A stretch of 64,000 bases of DNA from Tillus elongatus (Eukaryota > Arthropoda > Insecta > Coleoptera > Cleridae). The first letter of the stretch is position 1. Every line of letters begins with the position of its first letter. The translations under genes were made by a program, and so were the position numbers. The notes below the pieces were generated by a model. The model made no database searches. It worked only from the letters and a program-made list of their open reading frames with translations, and had not been told where the DNA came from. The stretch spans positions 51,855,722 through 51,919,721 of the forward strand of contig OZ023262.1 in NCBI GenBank assembly GCA_964006375.1, in the 5' to 3' direction. This document shows, one piece after another, positions 24,889 through 35,385 of the stretch.

Positions 24889-25744
24889 TAAATTTTTATT
24901 TTTTTGACATTTACAGTCAATAACTTTACACCCTGTACTTTTAACATGAAATATACTAGTTTTAATAGCTTAGGACATACATTTGACTGATAGCAAACAA
25001 GAGAGACCTACCAGATTTTATTCATATCAGTTAGTCGTTTTTCAGGTATTCAAACTCTAATCAGAACCAAACAAATACGAAAGTATTGTAACAATGGTTG
25101 AAGTAATTCTCGCATGATTACTACGTTTACTAAACAAACGCAATTTTCTGTTATTTTTAGTTCACGGACTGAAGACAATTGATATTTCATAACTGAAGGG
25201 GAGTGGATAATGTCAATTACTTTAATGAATGCCAGCTAGCTAATGGACTTCAGTCGTACAGAAAAATCGATAATTGACAGCTCTAGGTAATTTACCCTTG
25301 GCACTGGGCTTCATATTCACTGAGTACACTGATGTTTGACATTTGAAATATAAATTTTCGTGAGAAAAACGCCTTCTGGCCAACTTGAAATGTATTTTAG
25401 TCTGGATTATTAAGAAATACGAGCAAGTTCGGAGCTGCCATAAAGAAATATCAAACATTATTTGGAAGTTCAGCATAGAAACATTCAGAGAACTTGTAAA
25501 AGTTAGCTAGTTTGCCTGAAATACGCTCGTTCTGATTCAGTTCGTAATAGACTAAGTTTCCTTGCAAGTCAATTAACAATGTTGCCCAGATAGTGAAAGT
25601 TTTAATTGTTTTGTTTTGACGAATTGGTTTAAACAAAAGTTTTAATGTCGCCTTAATTATTATCGCAGTGGCACTTTAGTGTGAAAGTTGTTATCAGTAC
25701 ACCGTGTAATTACACAGACGGTTTATCTGATCCTTCAAATTAAA
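24889..25744. other. No gene recognised
   Basis: AT-rich sequence without repeats shared elsewhere in the window; short frames at 25240-25636 (-) lack motifs. Confidence 0.4.
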
Positions 25745-25912
25745 AAAAAAAATGGGACGCTCAAATGCGTTATAATAGTGAATTTTCAGAATAAGTGTAT
25801 ACTATTATTATACGTCATATTACTAAAATTAAAGTTCGATTTTAGAGGTCCCAGTACGCACACATTTAAAGAATTCTTCCAAAAGTGTTACTATTGATAT
25901 CTCTCTATTATA
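25745..25912 (-). repeat. Family B short MITE-like repeat
   Basis: GGGACGCTCAAATGCGTTAT and TAGTGAATTTTCAGAATAAG begin the copy. ATTACTAAAATTAAAG, GAGGTCCCAGTACG and GATATCTCTCTATTA follow. It lies head-to-tail with the next element, which starts at 25921. Confidence 0.55.
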
Positions 25913-26669
25913 AAAAAAAAGACGCAGCAAGTGCGTTATGGTAGTGAATTTTTATAGAAATGATCTGGCACAAAATATTTTATTATAACTTTTTTTCTTG
26001 TAACATAGAAATCTAAATTTTGGTGTATAGTTTACTTTTTATGTCGTAAATCTACGTACCAAATTTGGTTATCATAGATTTTTTATTTTTTAAGATAAAA
26101 ATTTTTTTCAAATGAAAACTCAAAATTTTTTCGGTAAACCTCGTCCGATTTTTCTGATTAACAAACTTGTCAAAGCCATTTACAAAAGGAAGGTACATGG
26201 CAAATTTTATTAAAATCGGCCCATTATTATTTGAGATAAAAAAATTTTTCGAATGAAAACTCAAAATTTTCTCAGAAAACCTCATCCGATTTTCCTGACT
26301 AACAAACTTGTCAAAGCCATTCACAAAAGGAAGGTACATGCCAAATTTTATCAAAATCGGCTTATAACTTTTTGAGATAAGAATTTTTTTCGAATGAAAA
26401 CTCAAAATTTTCCCGGAAAACCTCGTCCGATTTTCTTTACTGACAAACTTTTCAAAGCCACTTATAAAAGGAAGGTACATGCAAAATTTTATTAAAATCG
26501 GCTTATTACTTTTTGAGATAAGAATTTTTTTCGAATGAAAACTCAAAATTTTCCCGGAAAACCTCGTCCGATTTTCCTGACTAACGAACTTATCCAAGCC
26601 ATTTACAAAAGAAAGGTACATGCCAAATTTTATCAAAATCGACCCATTATTTTTTGAGTTATCGGTGTG

Positions 26670-26749
<80 letters not shown>

Positions 26750-26886
26750 ATATAAAAATTGAAACTGACCCCGGATATGCGTTCTAGGGGTCCTAGTTCG
26801 CGCTTATTTGCAGAAATTTTTTCAAAATTCAAAAGTCGGGATCTCTCTATTAGTGAATTTTTTTTTACGAAAATTCACTAAAAGAT
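25913..26886 (-). repeat. T repeat with M-type end, reverse orientation
   Basis: It starts with GACGCAGCAAGTGCGTTATG and ends with the T hairpin (TTAGTGAATTTT...AAAATTCACTAA) at 26862-26886. Between them lie the T core, here expanded fourfold, a (TA)n at 26674-26746 and the 'GACCCCGGATATGCG...CTAGGGGTCC' block. X and the inner half of M are missing. Confidence 0.75.
26080..26675 (-). repeat. Four tandem 141-bp repeats inside the T core
   Basis: GAAAACTCAAAATTTT begins at 26114, 26255, 26396 and 26537, an exact spacing of 141 bp. Because 141 is a multiple of three, one minus-strand frame stays open for 207 codons as near-repeats of 47 residues (KFGMYLPFVNGFDKFV, RTRFSGKILSFHSKK). I consider it non-coding, but the openness is noted in the findings. 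Confidence 0.85.
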
Positions 26887-27064
26887 ATCCTAGGATCTAA
26901 CTACTTTTGAGACAAATGCCCAAAACTTAATTTTCTATGAAGCTAGAAATTTAAATCTTGGTTCATCTAGAGTTACTGTAAGTCTTCTCTGTTAGTGAAT
27001 TTTCTCAATAAAAATTCAATATCAACAATAACAAAATCTTTGCTGAAAATTATAATTTTAGACT

Positions 27065-27160
27065 CAAAGTTATTCAGGCGTTTTGAACAAAAATGAGATC
27101 TTGTTCAAAGCGTATGAAATTTGTACACTATTGTTTATCCAAATGCCAAAGTGAAACAAT
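27065..27160 (+). repeat. Dispersed repeat shared with 21123-21220
   Basis: GTTATTCAGGCGTTTTGAAC and GAGATCTTGTTCAAAG match the copy at 21123. It sits between two M/T-type ends. Confidence 0.5.
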
Positions 27161-27177
27161 AATGGTAAAACCTCTGG

Positions 27178-27405
27178 ACGCAGCAAGTGAATTATGGTAG
27201 CGAATTTTTATTAAATGCTTCACTGTTCTCACTTTTCTATAAACCTAGAAATTTTAGTTTTGGTACGTAGTAAGGTCTTTACGAGGAAAACGTATACGGA
27301 CCTAGGGGTTCAAATTCGCGCTCATTTAAAAACATTTTTGCAAAGTTTCAGCATCGATACCTCTCTATTAGCGAATTTTTTAAAATAAAAAATTCGCTAA
27401 AACGA
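27178..27405 (-). repeat. Short T/M-derived element without TA tract
   Basis: One end is GGACGCAGCAAGTGAATTAT with TAGCGAATTTTTATTAAATG. The other is the T hairpin CTCTCTATTAGCGAATTTTT with AAAAATTCGCTAAAA. The interior keeps the T block TAGGGGTTCAAATTCGCGCT. About 228 bp; both ends of the full composite with the middle deleted. Confidence 0.65.
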
Positions 27406-27409
27406 TACA

Positions 27410-27475
27410 ACATATCGACCGGGAATCGATTTCCGAACTTTTTGCGTAGAAGAGAAGCATCCTACCAACGAACCA
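27410..27475 (-). mobile_element. tRNA-like SINE fragment
   Basis: On the minus strand, TGGTTCGTTGGTAGGATGC resembles an A box and GGAAATCGATTCCCGGTCG a B box, spaced as in a tRNA head. Stems do not pair well and no body or tail can be followed. A degenerate tRNA-derived SINE head is the best reading, with modest confidence. Confidence 0.4.
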
Positions 27476-28240
27476 GCCAAAATATGTTAATAAAGCTGTG
27501 TTCACCTGATACTTGACTCCGACTTCATGACCGAGGATATTTTATATTATATTTAAAGTAAACGTAACAATTAATTATAGAATTAATAGAATTGTCACTT
27601 GAAACAAGACGACGTATATGTTTAAATTTAACGATAAAAGAACAAACTGTTTTGAAATCATTTTTATAGAGACGTGACTTGATTTTGTTTACATTTTCAC
27701 TATATTATACTACACTTTCAGTCTAAATCTGAAATTGGGGCCGTGCACCAAGCTACAAATATGGTGTATTTTAAAAACTGATTGAATCTTCAAGTTAAAA
27801 AACAATCACTTGGTAAATTTTTAATTTCATATTTCATGTCGTCTGTCATTTGCGATATTTGTGGCCAAGATTTCACGATTGCTAGTTTCGGTAGTATGTT
27901 TTATGCCTGCTATTTGTTTTGTTTGGTTACCGTTGGTTTATACCTGTTGTATGAATCAATCTACGCCTGGCAGTTAACTACTATGTCTGTTAAGCATTGG
28001 ACTTAACCGCTAAGTCGCTTCAACGCATGTCTTTCAGATTTTCCTTTTAATTTGGAGAAAACTCTAAATTTTGTGAACCAAATTACTTAACATTCACAAT
28101 ATAGGTACATTTGCACCATTTATAGCCGCATGTAGAGTCTTACTCCCGTTACTCTAATACTTTCAAAAACATTTTTGACTCGACGAGGTCTTAATACAAT
28201 GAAGATATGTGCCATGTTTCGTTCAAATCAGTTGAGTATT
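27476..28240. other. No gene recognised
   Basis: A 74-codon plus frame at 27782-28006 is hydrophobic near its C-terminus but has no motif I can name. Confidence 0.4.
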
Positions 28241-28294
28241 TTTTGAGTTATCGCTTAAAGACATACATACATACATACTTACATACACACACAC

Positions 28295-28384
<90 letters not shown>

Positions 28385-28506
28385 ATTCCAGCGGACCTTG
28401 TGATTTGGGGTCTAGGGGCCCTAATTCATTTGAAAAAATGTCCGAATGTCTTACTATCGTTGCCTCTCTATTAGTGAATTTTCTTAATGAAAATTCACTA
28501 AAAACG
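28241..28506 (-). repeat. T repeat 5' part, reverse orientation, with (TA)n and hairpin
   Basis: TTTTTTGAGTTATCGC, a short (ATAC)n, and (TA)n at 28299-28379 lead to 'TAGGGGCCCTAATTCATTTG' and the hairpin TTAGTGAATTTTC/GAAAATTCACTAA at 28472-28500. This is one of the best-preserved hairpins. Confidence 0.72.
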
Positions 28507-29136
28507 TTAACATTAGTACTTTACCAATTTATTTTCAATGTCACGTAAAGAAGTTGGTATATAGTACGAAATAAAAATTGAATTGCATCAAGAAAAGAGT
28601 TCAGTGCGAATTTTCAGGAGAAATATTTTATATTTTAAACTTAATTTCTATCAATATTAAAACTTAAATTTTGCCACATGCTATTGCTTTATCGTTATCA
28701 TCTACGTTGATACCGCCGTGTCCTTGATAACCATGCGCGTCCACATTTTAGAACATTCTACAGTCAACTAGATTAAATTCAGTATCTCACTTGTGCATGT
28801 TTATACAAAAATCCCAAAACACGTCAATGTTAGGAAAAAATTGCGTCCTGCAAGGTGAAAACTTCACTCGTACATTCACCCCCTTTCAAGTGACAGTTAC
28901 CACCCTAACATTTTGATATAGGAAGTGGGGGCTTATGATACATTATTTGAAAGATATTTTCATTCTCTATTAAAAAATGCGGCTTTAAACTTTATTACAA
29001 CAATTAACAGAAAAAAAATATTCATCTGATTGACGAACTTCGCTACAACACTAAAAAGTTAATAAACAATCGCATTTTATTCTTGATAATGAGAAAAAAT
29101 AAAAACCACCTCAGTCTTCACGCCAGCTCCATACTA
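28507..29136. other. No feature recognised
   Basis: AT-rich sequence without recognisable coding potential or shared repeats. Confidence 0.4.
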
Positions 29137-30104
29137 GCCTTACATAATTTGTCCCTATATTAGGGTATAAATGGTCCAGGGCTGAAAATGTTCTAAATTG
29201 TTAGTTGGTTGTATACAGTCTCTATTTTTTAACACTTTGTGTTATTTGCAGCTGGCGCGACAACATACTACTTGGTTCCGCAACTAGATGGCGGCACGCT
29301 GATTCGTGTCTCATCACTCACTTAGTGTTGAAAGGCTGGCTACCATAACCGTTTGACTTTATAGGTGTATTTCTGCTACTATTGGTATGCCGTACTGAAG
29401 AGCTCTAATTAGAGCGAAACCGGTCTACGGTTCTAATTGTGGCGAGAATACATCTAGCCTTACATTTTTTGTCCTTATATTAGGGTAGAAATGGGCCAGG
29501 GCTGACAATTTTCTAAATTGTTAGTTGGTTGTACACAGTCTCTATTTTTTAACACATTGTGTTATTTGGAGCTGGCGTGACAACATACTACTTGGTTCCG
29601 CAACTAGGTGGCGGCACGTTGATTCGTGTCTCACCACTCACTTAGTGTTAAAAGGCTGGCTACCATAGCCGTTTGACTTTATAGGTGTATTTCTGCTACT
29701 ATTGGTATGCCGTACTGAAGAGCTCTAATTAGAGCGAAACCGGTCTACGGTTCTAATTGTGGCGAGAATACATCTAGCCTTACATACTTTGTCCCTATAT
29801 TAGGGTAGAGATGGGCCAGAGCTGACAATTTTCTAAATTGTTAGTTGGTTGTATACAGTCTCTATTTTTTAACACTTTGTGTTATTTGGAGCTGGCGTGA
29901 CAACATAGTACTTGGTTCCGCAACTAGGCGGCGGCACGTTGATTCGTGCCTCACCACTCACTTAGTGTTGAAAGGCTGGCTACCATAGCCGTTTGACTTT
30001 ATATGTGTATCATCGCTACAATTAGTATGCCGTACTGAAGAGCTCTAATTAGAGCGAAACCGGTCTACGGTTCTAATTGTGGCGAGAATACATCTAGCCT
30101 TACA
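29137..30104 (-). repeat. S satellite variant, three tandem 320-bp units
   Basis: GCCTTACAT marks the phase at 29137, 29457, 29777 and 30097, an exact period of 320 bp. Units share with the 306-bp S units GTACTGAAGAGCTCTAAT, AGCGAAACCGGTCT, TTGTCCCTATATT and TTGTTAGTTGGTTGTA. They differ by indels and many substitutions and are all in one orientation. The array ends at the same motif (GTCTTA/GCCTTA) as the other S islands. Confidence 0.88.
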
Positions 30105-30265
30105 TGCATTTTTAATATTTTTAAGTTGTTTGTTATATCTTTCTTTATTTAAGGGACGCTGTATTAATCTGTGAGCCAGAAAATTTTCACTAGCTGTTTT
30201 TTGTGGAAAACGAATCGAAATTAAATAACATTTAGGGCAACTGAGATATGGCACTATTGATAAAT
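30105..30265 (-). pseudogene. Penelope-like element RT C-terminal fragment
   Basis: The minus frame reads SENFLAHRLIQRPLNKERYN then KQLKNIKNACKA. This resembles the linker after the Penelope RT (pattern 'HRL...PL....Y.KEL..IK.IA'). It starts exactly where the S array ends and is too short to function. A related antisense scrap lies at 42560-42650. Confidence 0.55.
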
Positions 30266-30371
30266 CCTGTATTGCTCAGCATATTTGGGATAATAATCGT
30301 CATGTAGATAAAGAAAATCTCAACTTAATCAAAAACGTCAGGCAGTCGCGTCAGTTAGATGCTTACGAAAG

Positions 30372-30372
<1 letters not shown>
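30262..30372 (+). pseudogene. Penelope-like GIY-YIG endonuclease C-terminal fragment
   Basis: The plus frame reads DKSCIAQHIWDNNRHVDKEN then LNLIKNVRQSRQLDAYES. This fits the end of a Penelope GIY-YIG domain, where 'LDAYES' holds the catalytic Glu. The GIY and YIG motifs are lost. It lies in the opposite orientation to the fragment on its left and is cut by a (TA)n tract on its right. Confidence 0.65.

Positions 30373-30377
<5 letters not shown>

Positions 30378-30427
<50 letters not shown>
30378..30427. repeat. (TA)n microsatellite
   Basis: TA tract between two Penelope-derived fragments. Confidence 0.9.
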
Positions 30428-30430
<3 letters not shown>

Positions 30431-30435
30431 CAAAA

Positions 30436-30540
30436 TTTGAACAAAAATGTTTCGAGAACCCAAATCACCAGAAAACACATTTTTAAATATCTGACGATCG
30501 TTTCACTAAAAAAGTTTGCGTCATCAGAGGATGAAACATT
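30436..30540 (-). repeat. PLE-C terminal-region remnant, antisense
   Basis: The reverse complement of GAGAACCCAAATCACC, CTGACGATCGTTTCACTAA and GCGTCATCAGAGG matches the sense copy that begins 23 bp further right. The two form an inverted pair around 30541-30562. Confidence 0.6.
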
Positions 30541-30555
30541 TTCCATCCAGAATTT

Positions 30556-30690
30556 TAATCCTCTGATGACGCTAACCTTGTTAGTGAAGCGATCGTCGGG
30601 TCTTTAAAAAGATATGTTGTGGTGATTTGGGTTTTCCAAGTGTACTTATCAGTGATCATCTCAAGTTCCAATCTTCACTTAGTGAAAAGT
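30556..30690 (+). repeat. PLE-C terminal region with hammerhead-like core
   Basis: CCTCTGATGACGCTAACCTT and GTTAGTGAAGCGATCGTCGG are followed by GTGGTGATTTGGGTTTTCC and GTGTACTTATCAGTGATCAT. The first part folds as CTGATGA, helix II GCTAAC/GTTAGT, GAAG, helix III C-GATC-G, then TC. That is the order of a type I hammerhead, with one core change (GAAG for GAAA). Confidence 0.6.
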
Positions 30691-30954
30691 GTTTCGATGA
30701 ATAGAGTAGGTGTGATTCTGTATAGTCCATTGTTTGACATGTTATCTTTATAACCAATGTGTCCTTCTTAGAAGGAAGATTTGATAATTTGATAACGCAA
30801 ACAGTATTATAAGAGCAGGAATGAAATTTTAATTACTGCGATTTGAGACTCAACAGTGGGGGTCTGTCTGTACACCTTCGTAGGGGACACTGTTCGTAAC
30901 TGCTGGGCAACTAACATATAAATAGTAATTCTAGTTTTTATTCGCTCAGTTTAT

Positions 30955-31085
30955 TCATGCCTCTGATGATGCTAACGTTGTTGGAGAAACGATTGTCAGT
31001 TCTAAAAAGCGTATTGTGATGAATTGGGTTCTCAAAATTGTACTTATCAGTGCTCATCGCAGGTTGCAATCTTTACTCATACGTG
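30955..31085 (+). repeat. PLE-C terminal region, second sense copy
   Basis: CCTCTGATGATGCTAACGTT and GTTGGAGAAACGATTGTCAG, then GATGAATTGGGTTCTC and GTACTTATCAGTGCTCATCG. This copy keeps both invariant hammerhead boxes CTGATGA (30963-30969) and GAAA (30986-30989). Confidence 0.6.
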
Positions 31086-31829
31086 AATACATACAATATT
31101 AAAGTATAGAGCTAACTTTATAAGATGCTGCATACTTTACATAATATATCTAACTAATGTAACGAGCATTTTGAAACTGCACAAACTTTAATACGTAAAC
31201 GATAAGCGTGCAGCGATACCTTCAAAGTTGCATCATAGCAAACTTTGCTTTTGAGTATGCCAGGTGTTTAGAAGACTTTTCTCGTGGCATATACGTGTTC
31301 CCTGCACTTAGACTGGTCATAGTGTTAAGTGAGGTCTGTCGTTACTCACCGTCTGACTATGACCCGTCTGAGATAATAGATGTACTCATTTAAAGTTACC
31401 ACTTGCCACCAGTCAAACAGCTAATGTACCACCAGATCTGACTTCCCAACTTCCTACTTACTTACCAGCAGTTAGCAAGTCTGCTGCCGCTCCCGGAATC
31501 GGAACTTAACGCTAATAGCTTAAGTCCTTTCAGCAAACTTATGCCAGTAACAGTTGGTGACGGTGTATCCATCTCACTATTTTAAATACTTCCATCTCAC
31601 TCTTTGCAAGTCATATGCGCCTAGGAGCTGCATCAAGGTTTAATCGACTAAAAGCTTAGATGCACCGGATTGTGAATAGAATACATGATGCGTCATGTAC
31701 CTAATGAAATGAAGGGCTTTATATTAACTCGGAGCAAAACTTATGAACTCTTTAGAGAATCCTTCAAAACTACGTCTTATGTGTTTTTAAAAACTTTATT
31801 GATAAGTCTTTAAGTTGTGGATAGGTTTT
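31086..31829. other. No gene recognised
   Basis: A 61-codon plus frame at 31208-31393 has no motif I recognise. The base composition is less AT-rich than the flanks, so unique host sequence is possible. Confidence 0.4.
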
Positions 31830-31944
31830 TAGTGAATTTTTATTAAGAAAATTCACTAATAGAGAGGTCTCGATGGTGAGACTTTCGGAAAAGTTCTTCC
31901 AATAAGCGCGATTTAGGGCCTCTGGAACCCATTTCCATGGTCAG

Positions 31945-32004
<60 letters not shown>
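31830..32004 (+). repeat. T repeat 5' part with hairpin and (TA)n
   Basis: Hairpin TTAGTGAATTTTT/AAAATTCACTAA at 31831-31859, ATAGAGAGGTCTCGATGG, 'GGGCCTCTGGAACCC', then (TA)n at 31949-32004. It is truncated at the tract, where another element begins. Confidence 0.75.
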
Positions 32005-32007
<3 letters not shown>

Positions 32008-32155
32008 TTCAGCTTTTGTGACGGTACTAGTGTTATTCACTTAAAAAAGCCGTCAGTTGCAAAATAAAACTCTTTATTAATTGCCGAGATTTCGGAAAAG
32101 TTTATTCCATTCTCAAGGCTACAACAAGGAAAGAAATACGTTTACAATTTACATA
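32005..32155 (-). repeat. Penelope-like terminal-region remnant, fourth type
   Basis: On the minus strand CTTGAGAATGGAATAAAC, TTTTCCGAAATCTCGGC and a long AT-rich tail resemble the PLE terminal layout (CTGANGA-like box, stem, GAAA). The first box is degenerate (TTGAGAA). This is a call by analogy with 49.7 and 53.1 kb. Confidence 0.4.
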
Positions 32156-32159
32156 GGAA

Positions 32160-32216
32160 AAATATATATCTAGGCCCCCTAGAACAAGTATTCGGAGTCA
32201 GTTTTAATTTTCATAT

Positions 32217-32296
<80 letters not shown>

Positions 32297-32660
32297 CCAA
32301 CCGATAACTCAAAAAGTACTTTACTGATTTGGACCAAATTTAGGAATTACCCTTATTTTGCTAATGGCTGGATGAGTTTGTTCGTCAAATCTTAACGGCC
32401 AATTTCTCTTAATAAAAAAGTAAAAAATATGATTGAAAACGCAATATCTTTTCAATTGTCTTAAGTAATTGAAACGAAATTTTACAACTTGAGAACATAG
32501 ACAGACGTGGTTGTGTACCAATTTTCAAGTCGTTTGATCAAAGGAAAATAAAGTCATTTGAAGTTAATAATAAAATATTCCTCGACGTCACTTCAGATTC
32601 TGTAATCCAATATCTACGATGTTGGACAAAGACAGATGACATTTTTTGTACTGCTATGCT
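32160..32660 (+). repeat. T-variant repeat with (TA)n
   Basis: 'GGCCCCCTAGAACAAGTATT' block, (TA)n at 32220-32294, then CCAACCGATAACTC and a right half unlike ordinary T (AATTGAAACGAAATTTTACA, CAATTTTCAAGTCGTTTGAT). The same right half recurs at 52760-53010 (reverse) and 60600-60780, so it is a distinct T subfamily. Confidence 0.6.
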
Positions 32661-33150
32661 ATTTAAATAAATCCTAGATAAAAATCTAAACAGTGGAAGT
32701 TATTGCAAGATGTCACACTTGATAACATTGTGAGAGATACGACAGGGATGCCATCTAGGTGCAGGACCAGGTAGTATGTTGTCACGACACATATAGTTTA
32801 CACAACATTTTATAGATAGAGCTGTGTACAATGTACAACCAACTAACACTTTTGTAGATTGTCAGCTTTGGACCATTTCTTTTTTAATACCGGGACAAAG
32901 TTTGTGTCCAAAAGCGCTAAATCGTAGATAAAAATCTAAACAATGAAAGTTATTGCGAGGTGGCAGACTGGAGAACATAGTGAGAGATACGACAGAGACG
33001 CCATCTGGGTGCAAGACCAGGTAGTATGTTGTCACGACAGCTCTAGTTTACACAAGATTTTATAGATAGAGCTGTGTACAATATACAACCAACTAACAAT
33101 TTGGTAAATTGGATCATTTCTTTCCTAATACCTGGACAAAGTTTGCGTCC
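32661..33150. repeat. S satellite old variant, period about 250 bp
   Basis: TAGATAAAAATCTAAACA at 32675 recurs at 32925. Each unit holds CCAGGTAGTATGTTGTCACG, TACAACCAACTAACA and GGGACAAAGTTTG, which match positions in the 306-bp unit. A single copy lies at about 60780-61000. It is much more diverged than the other S islands. Confidence 0.65.
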
Positions 33151-33308
33151 AAAAGCGCTAAATTTTAGCATGCAGATGTATACTAATACATAAAAAATTA
33201 AATGAAAGTGATTCAGTTTGTTTAAAAGCAATCTAGAACGACGTTTCCTTATGTATAAATATTAAGCTTCCCATTCTTTACGTTCATGATATTTAAAATT
33301 AAAAGCCA

Positions 33309-33341
<33 letters not shown>
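33309..33341. repeat. (CT)n microsatellite
   Basis: A pure CT run of about 32 bp. Confidence 0.9.
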
Positions 33342-33343
<2 letters not shown>

Positions 33344-33786
33344 GTGTAATCTGACCACACGTAGCTATTTGACACAGAGAAGCGTGCACGCTTTGCGGAT
33401 CGCATAACCTCGAAATCAACTCCGCTGATGCTAATTGCTAATCCCTTATTAGAATCTTATAATATAAAACAACTACGTACCTAATTCTACAGTTAATACA
33501 AATAGTAGGTAAATAATAACCCAACTTTTAACTTTAAGTTAACTTTAACAAAATGACTGTAGTAGTATATTATGATTGTAACATCCAATGAAACAAATAT
33601 GAAAGTGATAGGTAAACTGCCTGTGATTGTAGATATTGTACGTATTACCTAGTGAATTCTATACAGAATTCACTGGTAGGTAGGTTACCAAAGTGAAACA
33701 AAATTATTTTAAGAAGAAATATACCTACCTCAAACTAATACAGTAAGTACTTATAATACCTAGGTAGTTACTACAAAGTACATCAA
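33342..33786. other. No gene recognised
   Basis: A short palindrome CAGTGAATTC-like pair (AGTGAATTCTATACAGAATTCACT) at about 33652-33675 resembles a T hairpin but has no T block beside it. Confidence 0.4.
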
Positions 33787-34410
33787 ATAGACCCTTTGTC
33801 TGATGCTTGGCAGTAGCCTTAGCTATAGAGTTTGTCGTTTAATGGTATATAATTTTTGTCGAATTTTCGTAAAAAATCAATAAAGTTCAATATATCCGTT
33901 ATTATACAAGATATGAAAAAAAATTGTATACATTAATTATACGGTGTCTTGAGCTACATCTTAAAAAATTATTGCTACAATCACAGGCTGGCCCATAAGT
34001 CGTGGATGATACAAATTATTATTTTTTAGTCGAAAACGCCTTATGTTTTTGCATCTTCCATCGAAATATAATGCATGTTTGTAAGTTGAGAAATTCTGGA
34101 CGCAGCAAGTGCGTTATGGTAGCGAATTTTGATTAAATGCTTCATATTTGAAGAGCTCAATTTGCTATTAACCTATAAGGTTGACTAAGAAACGGACTTT
34201 TTCGGTTACACTTTAAGTTTACTTTCGGAAATTTCTGTACGTTTTCAAACAATAAAGTTATTTTGATGAAACATGGCACATTGTTTTTACTATATATATG
34301 GTAATCAAATTTGATGCCTGCTTTCTGAAAAAAAAAACACATATTTGCTACTAAAAACATTTTTATGAAAATTCACTACCATAACGCACTTGCTGCGTCC
34401 CGAACTTTTT
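33787..34410 (+). repeat. X-M composite
   Basis: T-core tail (CTGATGCTTGG, GTTTAATGGTATATAATTTT), module X (ATATCCGTTATTATACAAGA, CACAGGCTGGCCCATAAG), then complete M from GGACGCAGCAAGTGCGTTAT at 34100 to CGCACTTGCTGCGTCC at about 34402. M is about 303 bp with TIRs of about 40 bp. Confidence 0.75.
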
Positions 34411-34559
34411 AAAAGTATTGTTCCAAAAATGATTTTGACGTTGCCTTGTTTGTCAGTTTTACATAGTAAGCTGCAATATTTTATCATTTTCAATTTTTTT
34501 TAAGACACTTGCTGTACTTACATATTATATCCAAAACCAAATTTTAAATTTTTAGCTCT

Positions 34560-34720
34560 ATAGAAAAAAAATTTGGAAAAAAAACTGGAACTTTAAAACC
34601 GATATCCAAGGTGCGTTTAAATTTCAAGAATTAGTTTTAATAATATACCTTACTAATAGTGTACAATTCTTATGAAAATTTACTACTATATCGCACTTGC
34701 TGCGTCCCGAAATTTTTTTT
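34560..34720 (+). repeat. Family B short MITE-like repeat
   Basis: CTTTAAAACCGATATCCAAG, TTAATAATATACC and CGCACTTGCTGCGTCC as in the other B copies. Confidence 0.55.
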
Positions 34721-34774
34721 TCAGATAAGGTGTTGATTCTTTCACAACCTTTTTGGCATAGTTTACATTGAAAC

Positions 34775-35377
34775 TATTTACCATATAACTGAAATATTTG
34801 AAGCAAATTCATTTGAAAGGGACCCTTTCTCTGATACTTTGGCAGTAGTTCCAGTTATAGAGTTTGTGGTTTAATAGTCTATAGTTCTGGCGACGTTTTG
34901 CAGCAAAAATTCGTTGTTGAAAAGAGCGCGACTTTTGTATTTTGAAAATATTTTTGAAATGAGTGCGACCTCCCCTCCCTAGAACAAAAGCCGGGACCAA
35001 TTTCAGTTTTTACATGTTTAGATACTATACAGGGTGGCGAATTTATACAGTAAAGCTCACTATATCCGTTATTATACAAGATACGTGAAAAAAAGTCAAT
35101 AGAAGTTAATTATAGGGTGTTTTGAGCTGCCTCTTGTAAAGTTTATGTTTCAATCACAGGTTGGCCCATAAGTTGTTGATGATACAAATTTTCTTTTTAT
35201 TTTTTAAGGAACAGCCTTATATTATTGCATTTCCCATTAAATTATAATGCGTGCTTGTTGGGAAAAAATTCGATATAGTTCATCGTTTTAGAGTTATTTC
35301 AATTGTTTTTCAGCTTTTCACATTTTTCTCCACTTCTCAAAAATTGTGTTTTTACCAATATAAATTGAAGTTGTAGT
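34775..35377 (+). repeat. T fragments and extended X repeat
   Basis: 34775-35025 holds T-core tail (ACCCTTTCTCTGATACTTTG) followed by the T 5' block (GAGCGCGACTTTTG, CCTAGAACAAAAG). At 35027 TATACAGGGTGGCG starts X, which runs on past the usual M junction to 35377. The CAGGGTG start beside TA supports X being derived from a Tc1/mariner-like element. Confidence 0.6.
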
Positions 35378-35385
35378 TTCAGAAG

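Noticed and set aside
27990..28030. tRNA-like sequence GTTAAGCATTGGACTTAACC
   Set aside because: Only a short stem-like resemblance; no B box and no complete fold.
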